A stretch of 64,000 nucleotides of DNA from Lepidurus packardi (GCA_023053545.1 JAKZAN010000053.1:186001-250000), one strand, 5' to 3'; shown: positions 1 to 9,310, numbered from the stretch's first letter. The notes: generated by a model from the sequence alone, not told the origin. Translations and numbers: made by a program.

Positions 1-137
1 TGTGTTTTTAGGTTTGTTCTTTTTGATAGGTATTTTTCTTTTATGTCGCGTCCCAAAAGCAAGTTGATAGCACTGTTATCTTTAAAAACAACCCAACATT
101 ATTTTTTGAGTTTTTTAGGCCAACAACTTAAATTCTA

Positions 138-145
138 TATATTTG
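138..145 (+). promoter_or_regulatory. Putative -7 promoter box for the DUF6252-like lipoprotein gene
   Basis: TATATTTG matches the Bacteroidota -7 consensus TAnnTTTG, 20 nt before the ATG at 165. No TTG lies at the expected -33 distance, so the match rests on one box. I see no other feature in bases 1-137. Confidence 0.45.
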
Positions 146-164
146 AGAAAAATTATAAATAAGA

Positions 165-1067
165 ATGAAAAATATTAAATCGTTTGCCGCTTTACTTTTA
201 TTGATAACATCCTTTTCGTTTGTAAGTTGCAGCTCAGAAATTGAACCAATTGATCCTGCACTAACACCAAACCCAAATCCGAACCCAAATCCAAATACGG
301 GACTTTTTACTATGGATGTTGGCGGCGAAAATTTCACAGCGGCCAATACCACTGTATCTATTGCTGGCGGATTCATTACCATTCAAGCACGCAGACCGCA
401 AGGTGACGAATTCATCGCTGTTCTTGAAGGCACAGAGGCGGGCGTTTATGAAATTAATGACAATTTAGTGGGGTATACGCCAACTGATTCGCAATTTGGA
501 TATTATGGAAATCATCCTACTAATCCAAATGCTAATACAGGACAACTAACAATTACAAACATTAATACTGCAACAAGAACGATATCTGGAATTTTTGCTT
601 TTACTGGCTATTGGAGTGATTTTGCATCTTCAGTAGCGCCTAAGGAATTTACGAATGGCGTTTTTACGAATTTACCTTACACAAATGGTGATTCATCTGC
701 AGACGCTTTTGCAGCTGTTATTAACCAAGCTAATTTCAATCAAAATAGTATTTCGACAGCGATTACAAATATCGGCGCAACAGAGCTTATCACTATATCA
801 GCAACAAATGCATCTGGCAATATATTATCTGTTAGTGTTCGCAACAATCTAACGGCTGGGACGTATGCAGTTACAGGAAACGCAGGCACAGATGTGGCCA
901 ATATCAAATACGGGCTTACTAACAACACTATGCAAGGTGCATCCAGTGGAAGTGTTACTATTTTAGAGAAAACAGTGAATCGAATTCGCGGCGTTTTCAA
1001 CGGAACAGTAAATGTCAATGGCATCAACTATGTTATAACAGATGGGACATTTAATGTAACATATTAA
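165..1067 (+). CDS. Surface lipoprotein with two DUF6252-like repeats
   Basis: The 300-residue product begins with a lipoprotein signal peptide: charged start, hydrophobic stretch, then a lipobox ending in Cys at about residue 22 (FVSCSSE). A low-complexity Asn-Pro linker follows (about residues 35-44, repeated PN), probably a flexible tether. The rest consists of two similar beta-rich halves of roughly 125 residues, each ending in an IxGxFxxxxxxxx...FTNGxF / ITDGTF type motif as in DUF6252-like flavobacterial lipoproteins. The likely location is the outer membrane surface or periplasm. No catalytic motif is visible and the function is unknown. It is a single gene followed by its own terminator. 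The family call is from memory of the motif and is moderate; the lipoprotein call is firm. Confidence 0.75.
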   Translation: MKNIKSFAALLLLITSFSFVSCSSEIEPIDPALTPNPNPNPNPNTGLFTMDVGGENFTAANTTVSIAGGFITIQARRPQGDEFIAVLEGTEAGVYEINDNLVGYTPTDSQFGYYGNHPTNPNANTGQLTITNINTATRTISGIFAFTGYWSDFASSVAPKEFTNGVFTNLPYTNGDSSADAFAAVINQANFNQNSISTAITNIGATELITISATNASGNILSVSVRNNLTAGTYAVTGNAGTDVANIKYGLTNNTMQGASSGSVTILEKTVNRIRGVFNGTVNVNGINYVITDGTFNVTY

Positions 1068-1088
1068 ATGATTGCCAATTATACTATA

Positions 1089-1112
1089 AATCCGCTTCGG
1101 CGGATTTTTTTA
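1089..1112 (+). terminator. Rho-independent terminator after the lipoprotein gene
   Basis: The arms AATCCGC (1089-1095) and GCGGATT (1100-1106) pair perfectly around a TTCG tetraloop and are followed by a run of T. Confidence 0.9.
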
Positions 1113-1186
1113 TACCGTATTTTTACATAAATTAAGAAGAATGTAATTGTAGCTTTATTTTTCTGTGACAATTTCGCAAGTTATCT

Positions 1187-1194
1187 TACATTTG
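1187..1194 (+). promoter_or_regulatory. Putative -7 promoter box of lon
   Basis: TACATTTG matches TAnnTTTG exactly, 39 nt upstream of the lon ATG. No clear TTG is present at -33. The box abuts the palindrome at 1195-1211, so initiation would fall inside that palindrome. Confidence 0.6.
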
Positions 1195-1211
1195 CTGCAC
1201 ACTGTGTGCAG
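1195..1211. promoter_or_regulatory. Perfect palindrome at the lon transcription start, candidate operator
   Basis: CTGCACAC-T-GTGTGCAG is a perfect inverted repeat with 8-bp arms and one central base. It directly follows the -7 box and lies 22 nt before the lon start codon. There is no T-run, so it is not a terminator. A dimeric regulator binding here would block initiation; that role is inference. Confidence 0.5.
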
Positions 1212-1233
1212 TATTTAGCATATATATTTACCT

Positions 1234-3681
1234 ATGGCAAACCGAACTATATCTTTAGAAAATTTATCCTTACAAGACTTTGATTCTGAAGCAGAATTAA
1301 TTCCCTTATTGACACCAGAAGACGAAGCAGAAATGAACAGTGAAGAATTGCCTTCTTCGCTACCTATTTTGCCTTTGCGCAATACTGTTCTGTTTCCAGG
1401 AGTTGTCATTCCAATTTCGGCCGGTCGCGATAAATCGATAAAATTAATCAATGATGCCAATGCTGGAGGGAAAATAATTGGTGTGGTCGCACAGAAAAAT
1501 GAGGAAGATGAAGATCCAACCCGGAACGATATTCATAAAATCGGAACGGTGGCAAGAATTCTTAGGGTTCTGAAAATGCCCGACGGAAATATCACTGTTA
1601 TTCTTCAAGGAAAAAAACGTTTTGAAGTGGACGAGGTGCAATCTGAAGAGCCTTATTTAACCGCGACGATTAAGGAAGTTTCGGAAAAACGTCCGAAAGT
1701 ACACGATACAGAATTTTTGGCCATTATCGACTCGATCAAAGAATTGGCCATCCAGATAATTAAAGAAAGTCCAAATATTCCAACAGAAGCAACTTTTGCC
1801 GTTCGCAATATTGAAAGCCAATCTTTTTTGGTGAATTTTGTTTCATCAAACATGAATCTATCTGTTAAAGAAAAGCAGAATTTGCTTTCTATGAATTCAT
1901 TAAAGGAACGTGCTTTAGAAACACTTCGTTTTATGAATGTTGAGTTGCAAAAATTGGAACTAAAAAATGACATTCAATCCAAAGTGCGGTTTGATTTAGA
2001 TCAGCAGCAGCGCGAGTATTTCTTACATCAGCAAATGAAAACCATTCAAGAAGAGTTGGGCGGTGTTTCGCATGACGAAGAAATGGAGGAAATGCGCCGG
2101 AAAGCTTTGACTAAAAAGTGGGATGATAAAACCAAAAAATCATTTGACAAGGAATTGGCAAAAATGCAGCGTATGAATCCGCAAGCACCTGATTTTGGTA
2201 TCCAAAGAAATTACCTAGAACTCTTGTTGGAATTGCCTTGGGGCGAATATTCAAAAGATAATTTCGATTTGAAAAATGCGCAGAAAGTACTCGACCGTGA
2301 TCATTTTGGATTGGAAGACGTCAAAAAGCGCATGATTGAGCATTTGGCTGTATTGAAACTACGCAAAGACATGAAGTCGCCAATTATTTGTTTAACGGGG
2401 CCTCCGGGTGTCGGTAAAACATCTATTGGCAAATCTGTGGCTGAAGCATTGGGCCGTGAATATGTGCGGATTTCATTGGGTGGACTGCGTGATGAGGCCG
2501 AAATCCGGGGGCATAGAAAGACATATATTGGTGCAATGCCTGGTCGTATTATCCAAAGTTTGAAGAAAGCAGGTACCTCCAATCCAGTTTTTGTATTAGA
2601 CGAAATCGACAAACTATCAAGCAGCAATCAAGGTGATCCATCCTCTGCATTATTGGAGGTGCTTGATCCTGAACAGAATGAGTCTTTTTATGACAATTTC
2701 TTAGAGTTAGGCTTTGATCTTTCCAAAGTGATGTTTATTGCCACTTCAAATAATATGTCTGCTATTCAGCCTGCTTTGAAAGACCGAATGGAAGTAATCA
2801 AGATGTCTGGCTATACCATTGAAGAAAAAGTTGAGATTTCTAGAAAGCACTTATTTCCAAAGCAACTTAAAGAGCACGGCTTAACAAATAAGCAACTCAC
2901 TATTTCTCGGAAACAACTCGAAAAAATTGTTGAAGGATACACAAGAGAATCAGGTGTTCGTGGTCTGGAAGCGAAAATTGCGCAGGTAATTCGAAGTTCT
3001 GCAAAATCGATAGCGATGGAGGAAGAATACAATATTAAGATTACCGATGAAGATATTATCCGTTCGTTAGGCATTCCGAGAATGGCGCGCGACAAATATG
3101 AGTCAAATGATGTGGCTGGAGTAGTAACCGGTTTAGCATGGACAACTGTGGGCGGCGATATTTTATTTATTGAATCATTGATTTCCAAAGGAAAAGGGAC
3201 AATGACCTTAACTGGAAATTTAGGTACGGTCATGAAAGAATCCGCTACGATTGCTTTGGAATATATCAAAGCAAATGCGTCATTGCTAGGCGTAGATCCT
3301 GAAATTCTTCCTAAATATAACATACACATCCACATCCCAGAAGGTGCGACGCCAAAAGACGGACCAAGTGCGGGCATTGCAATGCTAACTTCACTGGTTT
3401 CCTTGCTGCTTCAAAAGAAAGTAAAAAAGCACTTGGCAATGACGGGCGAAATCACGCTGAGAGGAAAAGTGTTGCCAGTTGGCGGCATCAAAGAAAAAAT
3501 ATTAGCAGCTAAGCGCGCGAATATAAAAGAGATTATCATGTGTCGGGAAAATCAGAAAGACATAGAAGAGATTAAGCCAGAGTATTTGCAAGGTTTAACA
3601 TTTCACTATGTCACGGAGATGAGCGACGTGATTAAGTTTGCACTCACGAATGAACAAGTCAAAAACGCAAAAATCTTGTAA
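1234..3681 (+). CDS. lon: ATP-dependent protease La (Lon)
   Basis: Lon is a cytoplasmic AAA+ serine-lysine protease that degrades misfolded and regulatory proteins. The 815-residue product has the N-terminal LAN domain (from about residue 45, [16 protein letters not shown]), a long coiled middle region, a Walker A motif GPPGVGKTS at about 389-397, Walker B FVLDEIDK, and the C-terminal protease domain with catalytic Ser712 in DGPSAG and Lys755 (second Lys of GGIKEK) by comparison with E. coli. Length is normal for Bacteroidota, with an acidic N-terminal extension of about 40 residues. The gene stands alone with its own promoter, a palindrome at the start site and a strong terminator. Confidence 0.97.
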   Translation: MANRTISLENLSLQDFDSEAELIPLLTPEDEAEMNSEELPSSLPILPLRNTVLFPGVVIPISAGRDKSIKLINDANAGGKIIGVVAQKNEEDEDPTRNDIHKIGTVARILRVLKMPDGNITVILQGKKRFEVDEVQSEEPYLTATIKEVSEKRPKVHDTEFLAIIDSIKELAIQIIKESPNIPTEATFAVRNIESQSFLVNFVSSNMNLSVKEKQNLLSMNSLKERALETLRFMNVELQKLELKNDIQSKVRFDLDQQQREYFLHQQMKTIQEELGGVSHDEEMEEMRRKALTKKWDDKTKKSFDKELAKMQRMNPQAPDFGIQRNYLELLLELPWGEYSKDNFDLKNAQKVLDRDHFGLEDVKKRMIEHLAVLKLRKDMKSPIICLTGPPGVGKTSIGKSVAEALGREYVRISLGGLRDEAEIRGHRKTYIGAMPGRIIQSLKKAGTSNPVFVLDEIDKLSSSNQGDPSSALLEVLDPEQNESFYDNFLELGFDLSKVMFIATSNNMSAIQPALKDRMEVIKMSGYTIEEKVEISRKHLFPKQLKEHGLTNKQLTISRKQLEKIVEGYTRESGVRGLEAKIAQVIRSSAKSIAMEEEYNIKITDEDIIRSLGIPRMARDKYESNDVAGVVTGLAWTTVGGDILFIESLISKGKGTMTLTGNLGTVMKESATIALEYIKANASLLGVDPEILPKYNIHIHIPEGATPKDGPSAGIAMLTSLVSLLLQKKVKKHLAMTGEITLRGKVLPVGGIKEKILAAKRANIKEIIMCRENQKDIEEIKPEYLQGLTFHYVTEMSDVIKFALTNEQVKNAKIL

Positions 3682-3685
3682 AATA

Positions 3686-3711
3686 AACGCCGCTCAAATG
3701 CGGCGTTTTTA
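3686..3711 (+). terminator. Rho-independent terminator of lon
   Basis: The perfect 8-bp arms AACGCCGC (3686-3693) and GCGGCGTT (3700-3707) are followed by T5. Confidence 0.93.
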
Positions 3712-3792
3712 CTTGCGTTGGCTTCGAGTCTAACTTTACGAATTAAAAATAATATCTTCGCATCCGCGTTATACAGAATACATTTTCATTTT

Positions 3793-4815
3793 ATGATTAG
3801 AAGATTATCGTTTATTTTTCTTTTAATAGGCATGACTGCTTTTAGTCAGGTCGGAGGGAAGCACGTCTATCAATTTCTGAATTTGATGACTTCGCCACGT
3901 CAGGCAGCTTTGGGTGGAAAAGTGATTACAAATTTTGATCAAGATGTAAATTCACCGCTCTTTAATCCAGCTTCTATTAACGAAGAAATGAACAATCGGT
4001 TGTCTTTAAATTACGGCAGCTATTACGGAGAAGTTACATACGGTACTGCATCTTTTGCACATACTTACGACCGACATTTACAAACTTTTCATGCTGGCGT
4101 AAATTATGTAAACTACGGCTCTTTTGAAGGATACGATGAAAATGGAGAAGCAACAAATTCGTTTTCCGGCAATGAGATTGCCATTTCACTTGGCTACGGT
4201 TATAATATTCCAGGATCCAATTTTTATGTTGGTGCCAATGCAAAGTTAATATCATCAACCTTAGATATTTACCAGTCGTTTGGAGGCGCTTTGGATTTAG
4301 GTGCATTATACATTGATGATAAAAACGATATCAATTATGCTTTAAGCATTCGGAATATTGGCACCCAATTCACGACTTACAACGACATTCGAGAGCCTTT
4401 GCCTTTCGAAATTATTGCTGGAATATCGCAAGAGCTTGAAAACGTGCCAATAAGGTGGCATCTTACATTGGAAAATTTGCAGCAATGGAACGTTGCTTTT
4501 TCAAATCCTGCACGGGCTACGGGTTCAATTGACGGCGGATCGACTCCTGAAAAAGTTTCTTTTCTGAACAATGCAATGCGCCACGTGATTATAGGAGCCG
4601 AGCTGTTTCCAAAAAAAGGATTTAATTTGCGTGCTGGCTATAATTTTAGACGTGCGGCCGAATTAAAATTATTGGAGCAACGCACATTCTCAGGCATATC
4701 GCTTGGAATTGGTTTAAAAATCAACAAATTAAAATTTGATTATTCATATTCAAGGTACACATTGGCGGCCAATACGAGTTTGTTTGGATTAACCATAAAT
4801 TTAGGGGAAGATTGA
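3793..4815 (+). CDS. porQ: Type IX secretion system protein PorQ
   Basis: PorQ is an outer-membrane beta-barrel component of the T9SS, related to the FadL/PorV fold, and takes part in handling T9SS cargo at the surface. I start the gene at ATG 3793 (340 residues): this gives the signal peptide MIRRLSFIFLLIGMTAFSQ and the conserved mature start GGKHVYQFLNLMTSPRQAALGG. The longer frame starting at 3718 has no signal peptide and overlaps the lon terminator tail. The remainder alternates short Gly/aromatic beta-strands. It overlaps the cmk start by 3 nt, a gene pairing I also recall from other flavobacteria. Porin-family membership is clear; the PorQ name rests on the N-terminal motif and the cmk neighbour. 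Confidence 0.87.
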   Translation: MIRRLSFIFLLIGMTAFSQVGGKHVYQFLNLMTSPRQAALGGKVITNFDQDVNSPLFNPASINEEMNNRLSLNYGSYYGEVTYGTASFAHTYDRHLQTFHAGVNYVNYGSFEGYDENGEATNSFSGNEIAISLGYGYNIPGSNFYVGANAKLISSTLDIYQSFGGALDLGALYIDDKNDINYALSIRNIGTQFTTYNDIREPLPFEIIAGISQELENVPIRWHLTLENLQQWNVAFSNPARATGSIDGGSTPEKVSFLNNAMRHVIIGAELFPKKGFNLRAGYNFRRAAELKLLEQRTFSGISLGIGLKINKLKFDYSYSRYTLAANTSLFGLTINLGED

Positions 4816-5498
4816 AAAAAATTACAATAGCAATTGATGGGCATTCATCAACAGGAAAAAGTACGCTCGCGAAACAATTGGCCAAAAAGCTTAATTATGT
4901 TTACGTTGACACAGGTGCGATGTACAGGGCCATTACTTTGTATGCTTTGCGCAACGATTTCATATCTGAAAAACACATCAATAAAGAAGCGTTAGTTGAA
5001 GATTTAAGAAACATCAAACTTCATTTTAGCTTTAATCCCGAAGTTGGTTTTGCTGAAATGTACTTGAACGGCGAAAATGTAGAATCTGAAATTCGCACTT
5101 TAAGAGTTTCAGGTTTCGTCAGCAGAATTGCCGAAATATCAGAAGTCCGTGCTATGTTAGTCGAACAACAGCAGGAAATGGGCAAGGAAAAAGGTATTGT
5201 CATGGACGGGCGAGACATCGGAACTGTTGTTTTTCCTAACGCTGATCTGAAAATATTCATGACAGCAAGTCCGGAAACACGTGCCAAAAGACGGTTCGAC
5301 GAACTTACTCAAAAGGGCGATTTTGTTTCTTTTGAGGATGTACTTAAAAATGTTCAAGATCGCGATTATATCGATACAAATCGGGCAGATTCGCCACTTC
5401 GAATGGCTGCAGATGCAATTGAAATTGACAATTCGAACATGACACGCGAGGCGCAATTTGACCACGTATTATCATTGGCTATTTCCCGCGCAAATTAA
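4812..5498 (+). CDS. cmk: Cytidylate kinase
   Basis: The enzyme phosphorylates CMP and dCMP with ATP for nucleotide recycling. The 228-residue product has the P-loop GHSSTGKST at residues 9-17, the DTGAMYRA substrate motif and the DGRDIGTVVFP motif, all as in Cmk. The start must be the TTG at 4812: the P-loop strand KKITIAIDG begins immediately after it and no in-frame ATG lies upstream before the porQ coding sequence. The TTG start and the porQ TGA stop overlap as TTGA, which implies translational coupling. Confidence 0.95.
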   Translation: MKKITIAIDGHSSTGKSTLAKQLAKKLNYVYVDTGAMYRAITLYALRNDFISEKHINKEALVEDLRNIKLHFSFNPEVGFAEMYLNGENVESEIRTLRVSGFVSRIAEISEVRAMLVEQQQEMGKEKGIVMDGRDIGTVVFPNADLKIFMTASPETRAKRRFDELTQKGDFVSFEDVLKNVQDRDYIDTNRADSPLRMAADAIEIDNSNMTREAQFDHVLSLAISRAN

Positions 5499-5571
5499 GC
5501 GTGCATTGTTTGTAAATCACATATTAAATAGTAGTTTTACGGCCGTTAAACAACCAGTAAAAACTATTTTG

Positions 5572-6843
5572 ATGAGCATTAAATTCAGGTTAACATTGAT
5601 GAGCTTTCTTCAATTCTTTGTTTGGGGAGCGTGGCTCATTACAATTGCAACATACTTTTTCAATAGTCCGATGGCTGCAACTGAAAATGCAGGTGCTAAA
5701 TTTGGGGCTATTTTTTCCACTTTGGCTTTGTCTTCATTGTTTATGCCAGCAATTACAGGCATTATTGCCGATAAATGGATTGATGCCGAAAAACTATACG
5801 GCGCACTTCACATCTTATACGGCTGTGTTTTGTTTTATGTCCCGCAGGTAACAGACGCTGAGACCTTGTATTATGTGATATTTTCGGCGATGATTTTTTA
5901 TATGCCCACCATTTCACTTTCAAATTCAATTGCGTTTAGTATCTTGAAGCGAGAAGGTTTTGATGTCATTAAAGTTTTCCCGCCAATTCGGGTTTGGGGA
6001 ACAATTGGTTTTATCGCCGCCATGTGGATTACCAATATTTCTGGCAGCAAATCCACAAGTGACCAGTTTATAATTGCTGGTGTTGTTGCCGTAGCATTGG
6101 GTTTGTTCTCCTTTACTTTACCCAAATGCCCGCCGCAAAAAGCGGTTAGCAGTGAAGCAGGAATTTGGGAGCAACTGGGTTTGCAGTCATTTAAGTTATT
6201 TGGCAATTATAAGATTGCGTTGTTTTTCATGTTTTCGATGATGTTGGGTGGCGCTTTGCAGTTGACCAATATGTACGGCGATACTTTTTTAGACGATTTT
6301 AAAAACAATACTTTGTATGGTCCTGAATCGTTTGTGGTGAAATACTCGACGATTATCATGTCAATTTCGCAGATTTCGGAAACCTTGTTTATCTTGACCA
6401 TTCCATTTTTTCTTAAAAGGTTTGGCATCAAGAATGTGATGTTGTTTTCGATGATTGCTTGGGTTTTGCGTTTCGCTTTGTTTGCTTATGGAAATCCAGG
6501 CGACGGACTTTGGATGATCGTTGTTTCTTGTGTGGTTTATGGTATGGCATTCGACTTTTTCAATATTTCTGGTTCGTTGTTTATAGAAACATCAACCGAT
6601 TCAAAAATACGTTCCAGTGCGCAAGGTTTGTTTATGATGATGACCAATGGAGTAGGTGCGTTTCTGGGTAGCAAGATTAGCGGATATGCGATTGATGCAT
6701 ATTTCACCAATGAAGCTGGCGCGAAAGATTGGCATCACATTTGGCTTTCATTTGCAGGATACGCTGCCGTTGTTGCCGTGTTGTTTTTATTGCTGTTTAA
6801 ACACAAGCACGACCCGAAAGTAGTAGAACAATACAATCATTAA
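5572..6843 (+). CDS. Nucleoside permease, NupG-like MFS transporter
   Basis: The predicted inner-membrane proton-nucleoside symporter has 424 residues and about 12 membrane segments. I chose ATG 5572 because the NupG-family start MSIKFRLTLMSFLQFFVWGAWLI begins there; upstream codons read into the end of cmk and an intergenic stretch. Further typical features are FGAIFSTLALSSLFMPAITGIIADKW after TM2 and a C-terminal GxGAFLGSKISGYAID. It follows cmk by 73 nt in the same direction, which fits nucleotide salvage, and ends at a strong terminator. Exact substrate cannot be read from sequence. Confidence 0.85.
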   Translation: MSIKFRLTLMSFLQFFVWGAWLITIATYFFNSPMAATENAGAKFGAIFSTLALSSLFMPAITGIIADKWIDAEKLYGALHILYGCVLFYVPQVTDAETLYYVIFSAMIFYMPTISLSNSIAFSILKREGFDVIKVFPPIRVWGTIGFIAAMWITNISGSKSTSDQFIIAGVVAVALGLFSFTLPKCPPQKAVSSEAGIWEQLGLQSFKLFGNYKIALFFMFSMMLGGALQLTNMYGDTFLDDFKNNTLYGPESFVVKYSTIIMSISQISETLFILTIPFFLKRFGIKNVMLFSMIAWVLRFALFAYGNPGDGLWMIVVSCVVYGMAFDFFNISGSLFIETSTDSKIRSSAQGLFMMMTNGVGAFLGSKISGYAIDAYFTNEAGAKDWHHIWLSFAGYAAVVAVLFLLLFKHKHDPKVVEQYNH

Positions 6844-6850
6844 AAAAAAA

Positions 6851-6879
6851 GCCTCGGAAATTATCTCGAGGCTTTTTTT
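6851..6879 (+). terminator. Rho-independent terminator of the nucleoside permease gene
   Basis: GCCTCG (6851-6856) pairs with CGAGGC (6867-6872), preceded by A-run and followed by T7. Confidence 0.9.
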
Positions 6880-6887
6880 GTACTGAG

Positions 6888-7015
6888 AAGCCCTAGCCCT
6901 GATTGAACGGAAATCCTTTTGCTGTTTTGTTTGATTGGAATTAAGCAGCTGAAATTTTCGAAAATGTGCTTGTAATGAACAGCAAAAGATTGCAGGGAAA
7001 GCAGGAAATAGCTCC
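6888..7015 (+). repeat. Dispersed structured intergenic element, copy 1
   Basis: The left end (6889-6916) holds AGCCCTAGCCCTGATTGA then ACGGAAATCC; the right end (6988-7015) reads GATTGCAGGGAAAGCAGG then AAATAGCTCC. Between them TTTTGCTGTT (6917-6926) and AACAGCAAAA (6978-6987) form a perfect 10-bp inverted repeat enclosing about 50 nt. The same ends recur at 9115-9206, 24048-24160, 26398-26483 and 44941-45047 with different arms. This copy lies between the permease terminator and the rpsA promoter. Confidence 0.8.
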
Positions 7016-7151
7016 AAAAAAAAAGCACATCCATTGCACCAATTCTGCTTGAGGCTTTCGATTGGCTGGAAAATCGGGTATAATAATCTCAAAATCTTGA
7101 TATTTACGTGCAAAAGCCTGTAAAATTCTTTCGTGTTTAAAAATAAAACTT

Positions 7152-7159
7152 TACTTTTG
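7152..7159 (+). promoter_or_regulatory. Putative -7 promoter box of rpsA
   Basis: TACTTTTG is an exact TAnnTTTG match. Initiation here would leave a leader of about 115 nt before the rpsA ATG, long enough for the autoregulation known for ribosomal protein S1 in other bacteria; I see no specific structure proving this. Confidence 0.55.
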
Positions 7160-7279
7160 CAGACCTTTTGGCAGAGAAGAGTTTCCACTAGGGTTCAACA
7201 ATTTACGTAAAACAACTTCTGTTTTATTCCATCGCTTCAAGAAACTCAGGAAGAATCAGAATACAAATTATTTATCAGC

Positions 7280-9052
7280 ATGGCTGAATTAGCAAAATCA
7301 CAGGAAGATTTTTTAAATGGTTTCAACTGGCATAACTTCGAAGAAGGTATTGATGCAGTAGACGCGAAAAATCTTCAAGAATTCGAAGCATTAGTTTCAC
7401 AAACATTCATCGCAACTGACCAAGAAGAAGTTGTTGAAGGTACTGTTGTGAGAATGACTGACCGTGACGTTATCGTTGACATCAACGCTAAATCTGAAGG
7501 GGTTATTTCTTTGAACGAATTCCGTTACAATCCAAGTTTAAAAGTTGGAGACAAAGTAGAAGTTCTAATCGACATCCGCGAGGATAAGACAGGACAATTG
7601 GTATTATCTCACAGAAAAGCACGTACAATCAAATCATGGGATCGCGTTATTTCGGCTAACGAAACAGGCGAAATCGTTAATGGTTTCGTGAAATGTAGAA
7701 CAAAAGGTGGTATGATCGTTGACGTTTTCGGAATTGAAGCGTTCTTGCCAGGTTCACAAATCGACGTGAAGCCAATCCGTGACTACGATGTATATGTGAA
7801 TAAAATGATGGAATTTAAAGTTGTGAAAATCAACCACGAATTCAAAAACGTTGTTGTATCGCACAAAGCGCTTATCGAAGCGGATATTGAAGTACAGAAA
7901 AAAGAAATTATCGGTCAATTGCAAAAAGGACAGGTATTGGAAGGTGTTGTTAAAAACATCACATCATACGGGGTATTTATTGACCTTGGAGGTGTTGACG
8001 GACTTATCCACATCACTGACCTTTCTTGGAGCAGAATTAACCACCCAAGTGAAGTTCTTGAATTGGATCAGAAACTTAACGTGGTTATCCTTGATTTCGA
8101 TGATGAGAAAACAAGAATTCAATTAGGATTGAAGCAATTAAACGCACACCCTTGGGATGCTTTAGATGCTAACTTGAAAATTGGTGATAAAGTGAAAGGT
8201 AAAGTAGTTGTAATCGCTGATTACGGTGCATTTATCGAAGTAGCTGAAGGTGTTGAAGGTCTAATCCACGTTTCTGAAATGTCTTGGTCTACGCACTTGC
8301 GTTCTGCTCAAGATTTCGTAAAAGTAGGCGACGTTGTTGAAGCTGTTATCTTAACACTTGACCGCGAAGACCGTAAAATGTCTCTTGGTATCAAACAATT
8401 GTCTCAAGATCCTTGGACAGATATCACTGCTAAATACCCAGTTGGTTCACGCCACACAGGTATCGTGAGAAACTTCACAAACTTCGGAATCTTCGTTGAA
8501 TTGGAAGAAGGTATTGATGGTCTTATCTACATCTCTGACTTGTCATGGACTAAGAAAATCAAACACCCATCTGAATTCGTAAACGTTGGTGAGAAATTAG
8601 ATGTTGTGGTTCTTGAACTAGACGTTGATGGTCGCAAATTATCTTTGGGTCACAAACAAACTACACCAAATCCATGGGATCAGTATGAAGATTCTTTCGC
8701 TGTTGGAACTATCCACAACGGAACAGTTGCTGAAATCGTAGACAAAGGTGCTACAGTTGACTTTGGTGACGATATCGTTGCTTTCATTCCAACTCGTCAC
8801 CTTGAAAAAGAAGACGGTAAGAAATTGAAAAAAGGCGAAATTGCTGATTTCAAAGTAATCGAATTCAACAAAGAATTCAAAAGAGTAGTTGCTTCTCACA
8901 CTGCAATTTTCCGCGAAGAGGAAGAGAAAAATGTGAAAAGCCAAGATAACGTTGCAACATCAAGCAACAATGCACCAGCTGCAACTCTTGGAGACAACAA
9001 CGATATCCTTGCTGGCTTGAAAGCTAAAATGGAGAAAAACGAAGGGAAATAA
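7280..9052 (+). CDS. rpsA: 30S ribosomal protein S1
   Basis: S1 binds mRNA on the 30S subunit and helps initiation, which matters in Bacteroidota where Shine-Dalgarno sequences are rare. The 590-residue product has six S1 (OB-fold) repeats beginning near residues 50, 134, 219, 304, 391 and 478, each with a GxVxGxVxxxxxxGxxVxxx...GlIhxSdls pattern; the first, second and sixth are degenerate as usual. The C-terminal 50 residues are Lys/Asn-rich and disordered. Codon use is strongly biased, as expected for a highly expressed gene. It is transcribed alone, with a promoter box at 7152 and a terminator at 9076. Confidence 0.97.
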   Translation: MAELAKSQEDFLNGFNWHNFEEGIDAVDAKNLQEFEALVSQTFIATDQEEVVEGTVVRMTDRDVIVDINAKSEGVISLNEFRYNPSLKVGDKVEVLIDIREDKTGQLVLSHRKARTIKSWDRVISANETGEIVNGFVKCRTKGGMIVDVFGIEAFLPGSQIDVKPIRDYDVYVNKMMEFKVVKINHEFKNVVVSHKALIEADIEVQKKEIIGQLQKGQVLEGVVKNITSYGVFIDLGGVDGLIHITDLSWSRINHPSEVLELDQKLNVVILDFDDEKTRIQLGLKQLNAHPWDALDANLKIGDKVKGKVVVIADYGAFIEVAEGVEGLIHVSEMSWSTHLRSAQDFVKVGDVVEAVILTLDREDRKMSLGIKQLSQDPWTDITAKYPVGSRHTGIVRNFTNFGIFVELEEGIDGLIYISDLSWTKKIKHPSEFVNVGEKLDVVVLELDVDGRKLSLGHKQTTPNPWDQYEDSFAVGTIHNGTVAEIVDKGATVDFGDDIVAFIPTRHLEKEDGKKLKKGEIADFKVIEFNKEFKRVVASHTAIFREEEEKNVKSQDNVATSSNNAPAATLGDNNDILAGLKAKMEKNEGK

Positions 9053-9075
9053 TATTTCCACTCATAATACTAAAA

Positions 9076-9105
9076 AGCCTCACAGTAATGTGAGGCTTTT
9101 TTTTT
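9076..9105 (+). terminator. Rho-independent terminator of rpsA
   Basis: AGCCTCACA (9076-9084) and TGTGAGGCT (9089-9097) form a perfect 9-bp stem with a GTAA loop and T-run. Confidence 0.94.
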
Positions 9106-9114
9106 GTGTTTTCA

Positions 9115-9206
9115 GGAGCATATCTGCATGCCTTTCCACAACATTCTCGCCCGCTGTCCGCTATAGTCCTCGCTACGCTCCGGGCTGCCGCTTCCATCGG
9201 GGCTAG
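9115..9206 (-). repeat. Dispersed structured intergenic element, copy 2 (reverse orientation)
   Basis: Read on the minus strand it starts CTAGCCCCGATGGAAGCGGC (9206 down to 9187) and continues with AGCGGACAGCGGGC (9165-9152) before a GCTCC end at 9119-9115. This is the same family as copy 5 (AGCCCCGAT...GCGGC and GAGCGGGAAATAGCTCC). The hairpin of this copy is degenerate: the centre is CTCGCTACGCTCC instead of a long inverted repeat. It lies just downstream of the rpsA terminator. Confidence 0.65.
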
Positions 9207-9310
9207 ACACAACTTCGTTATTCCATCAGATAATTCGATAACTTTGACACATAAGATTATAATGTTTTATATTGATCGTCTGGCTATCTTGTTTGCAAAT
9301 TCACCTCCCA

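Noticed and set aside
128-382. Reverse-strand ORF across the Asn-Pro linker of the first lipoprotein
   Set aside because: It is the antisense of a low-complexity linker and gives a Phe/Gly repeat; the forward frame has a clean signal peptide and domain.
2811-3377. 188-codon reverse ORF inside lon
   Set aside because: It lies entirely antisense to the strongly conserved protease domain; long antisense frames are common opposite biased codons.
6787-7188. 133-codon reverse ORF between the permease and rpsA
   Set aside because: It crosses a terminator, the dispersed repeat and the rpsA promoter region; composition is not protein-like.
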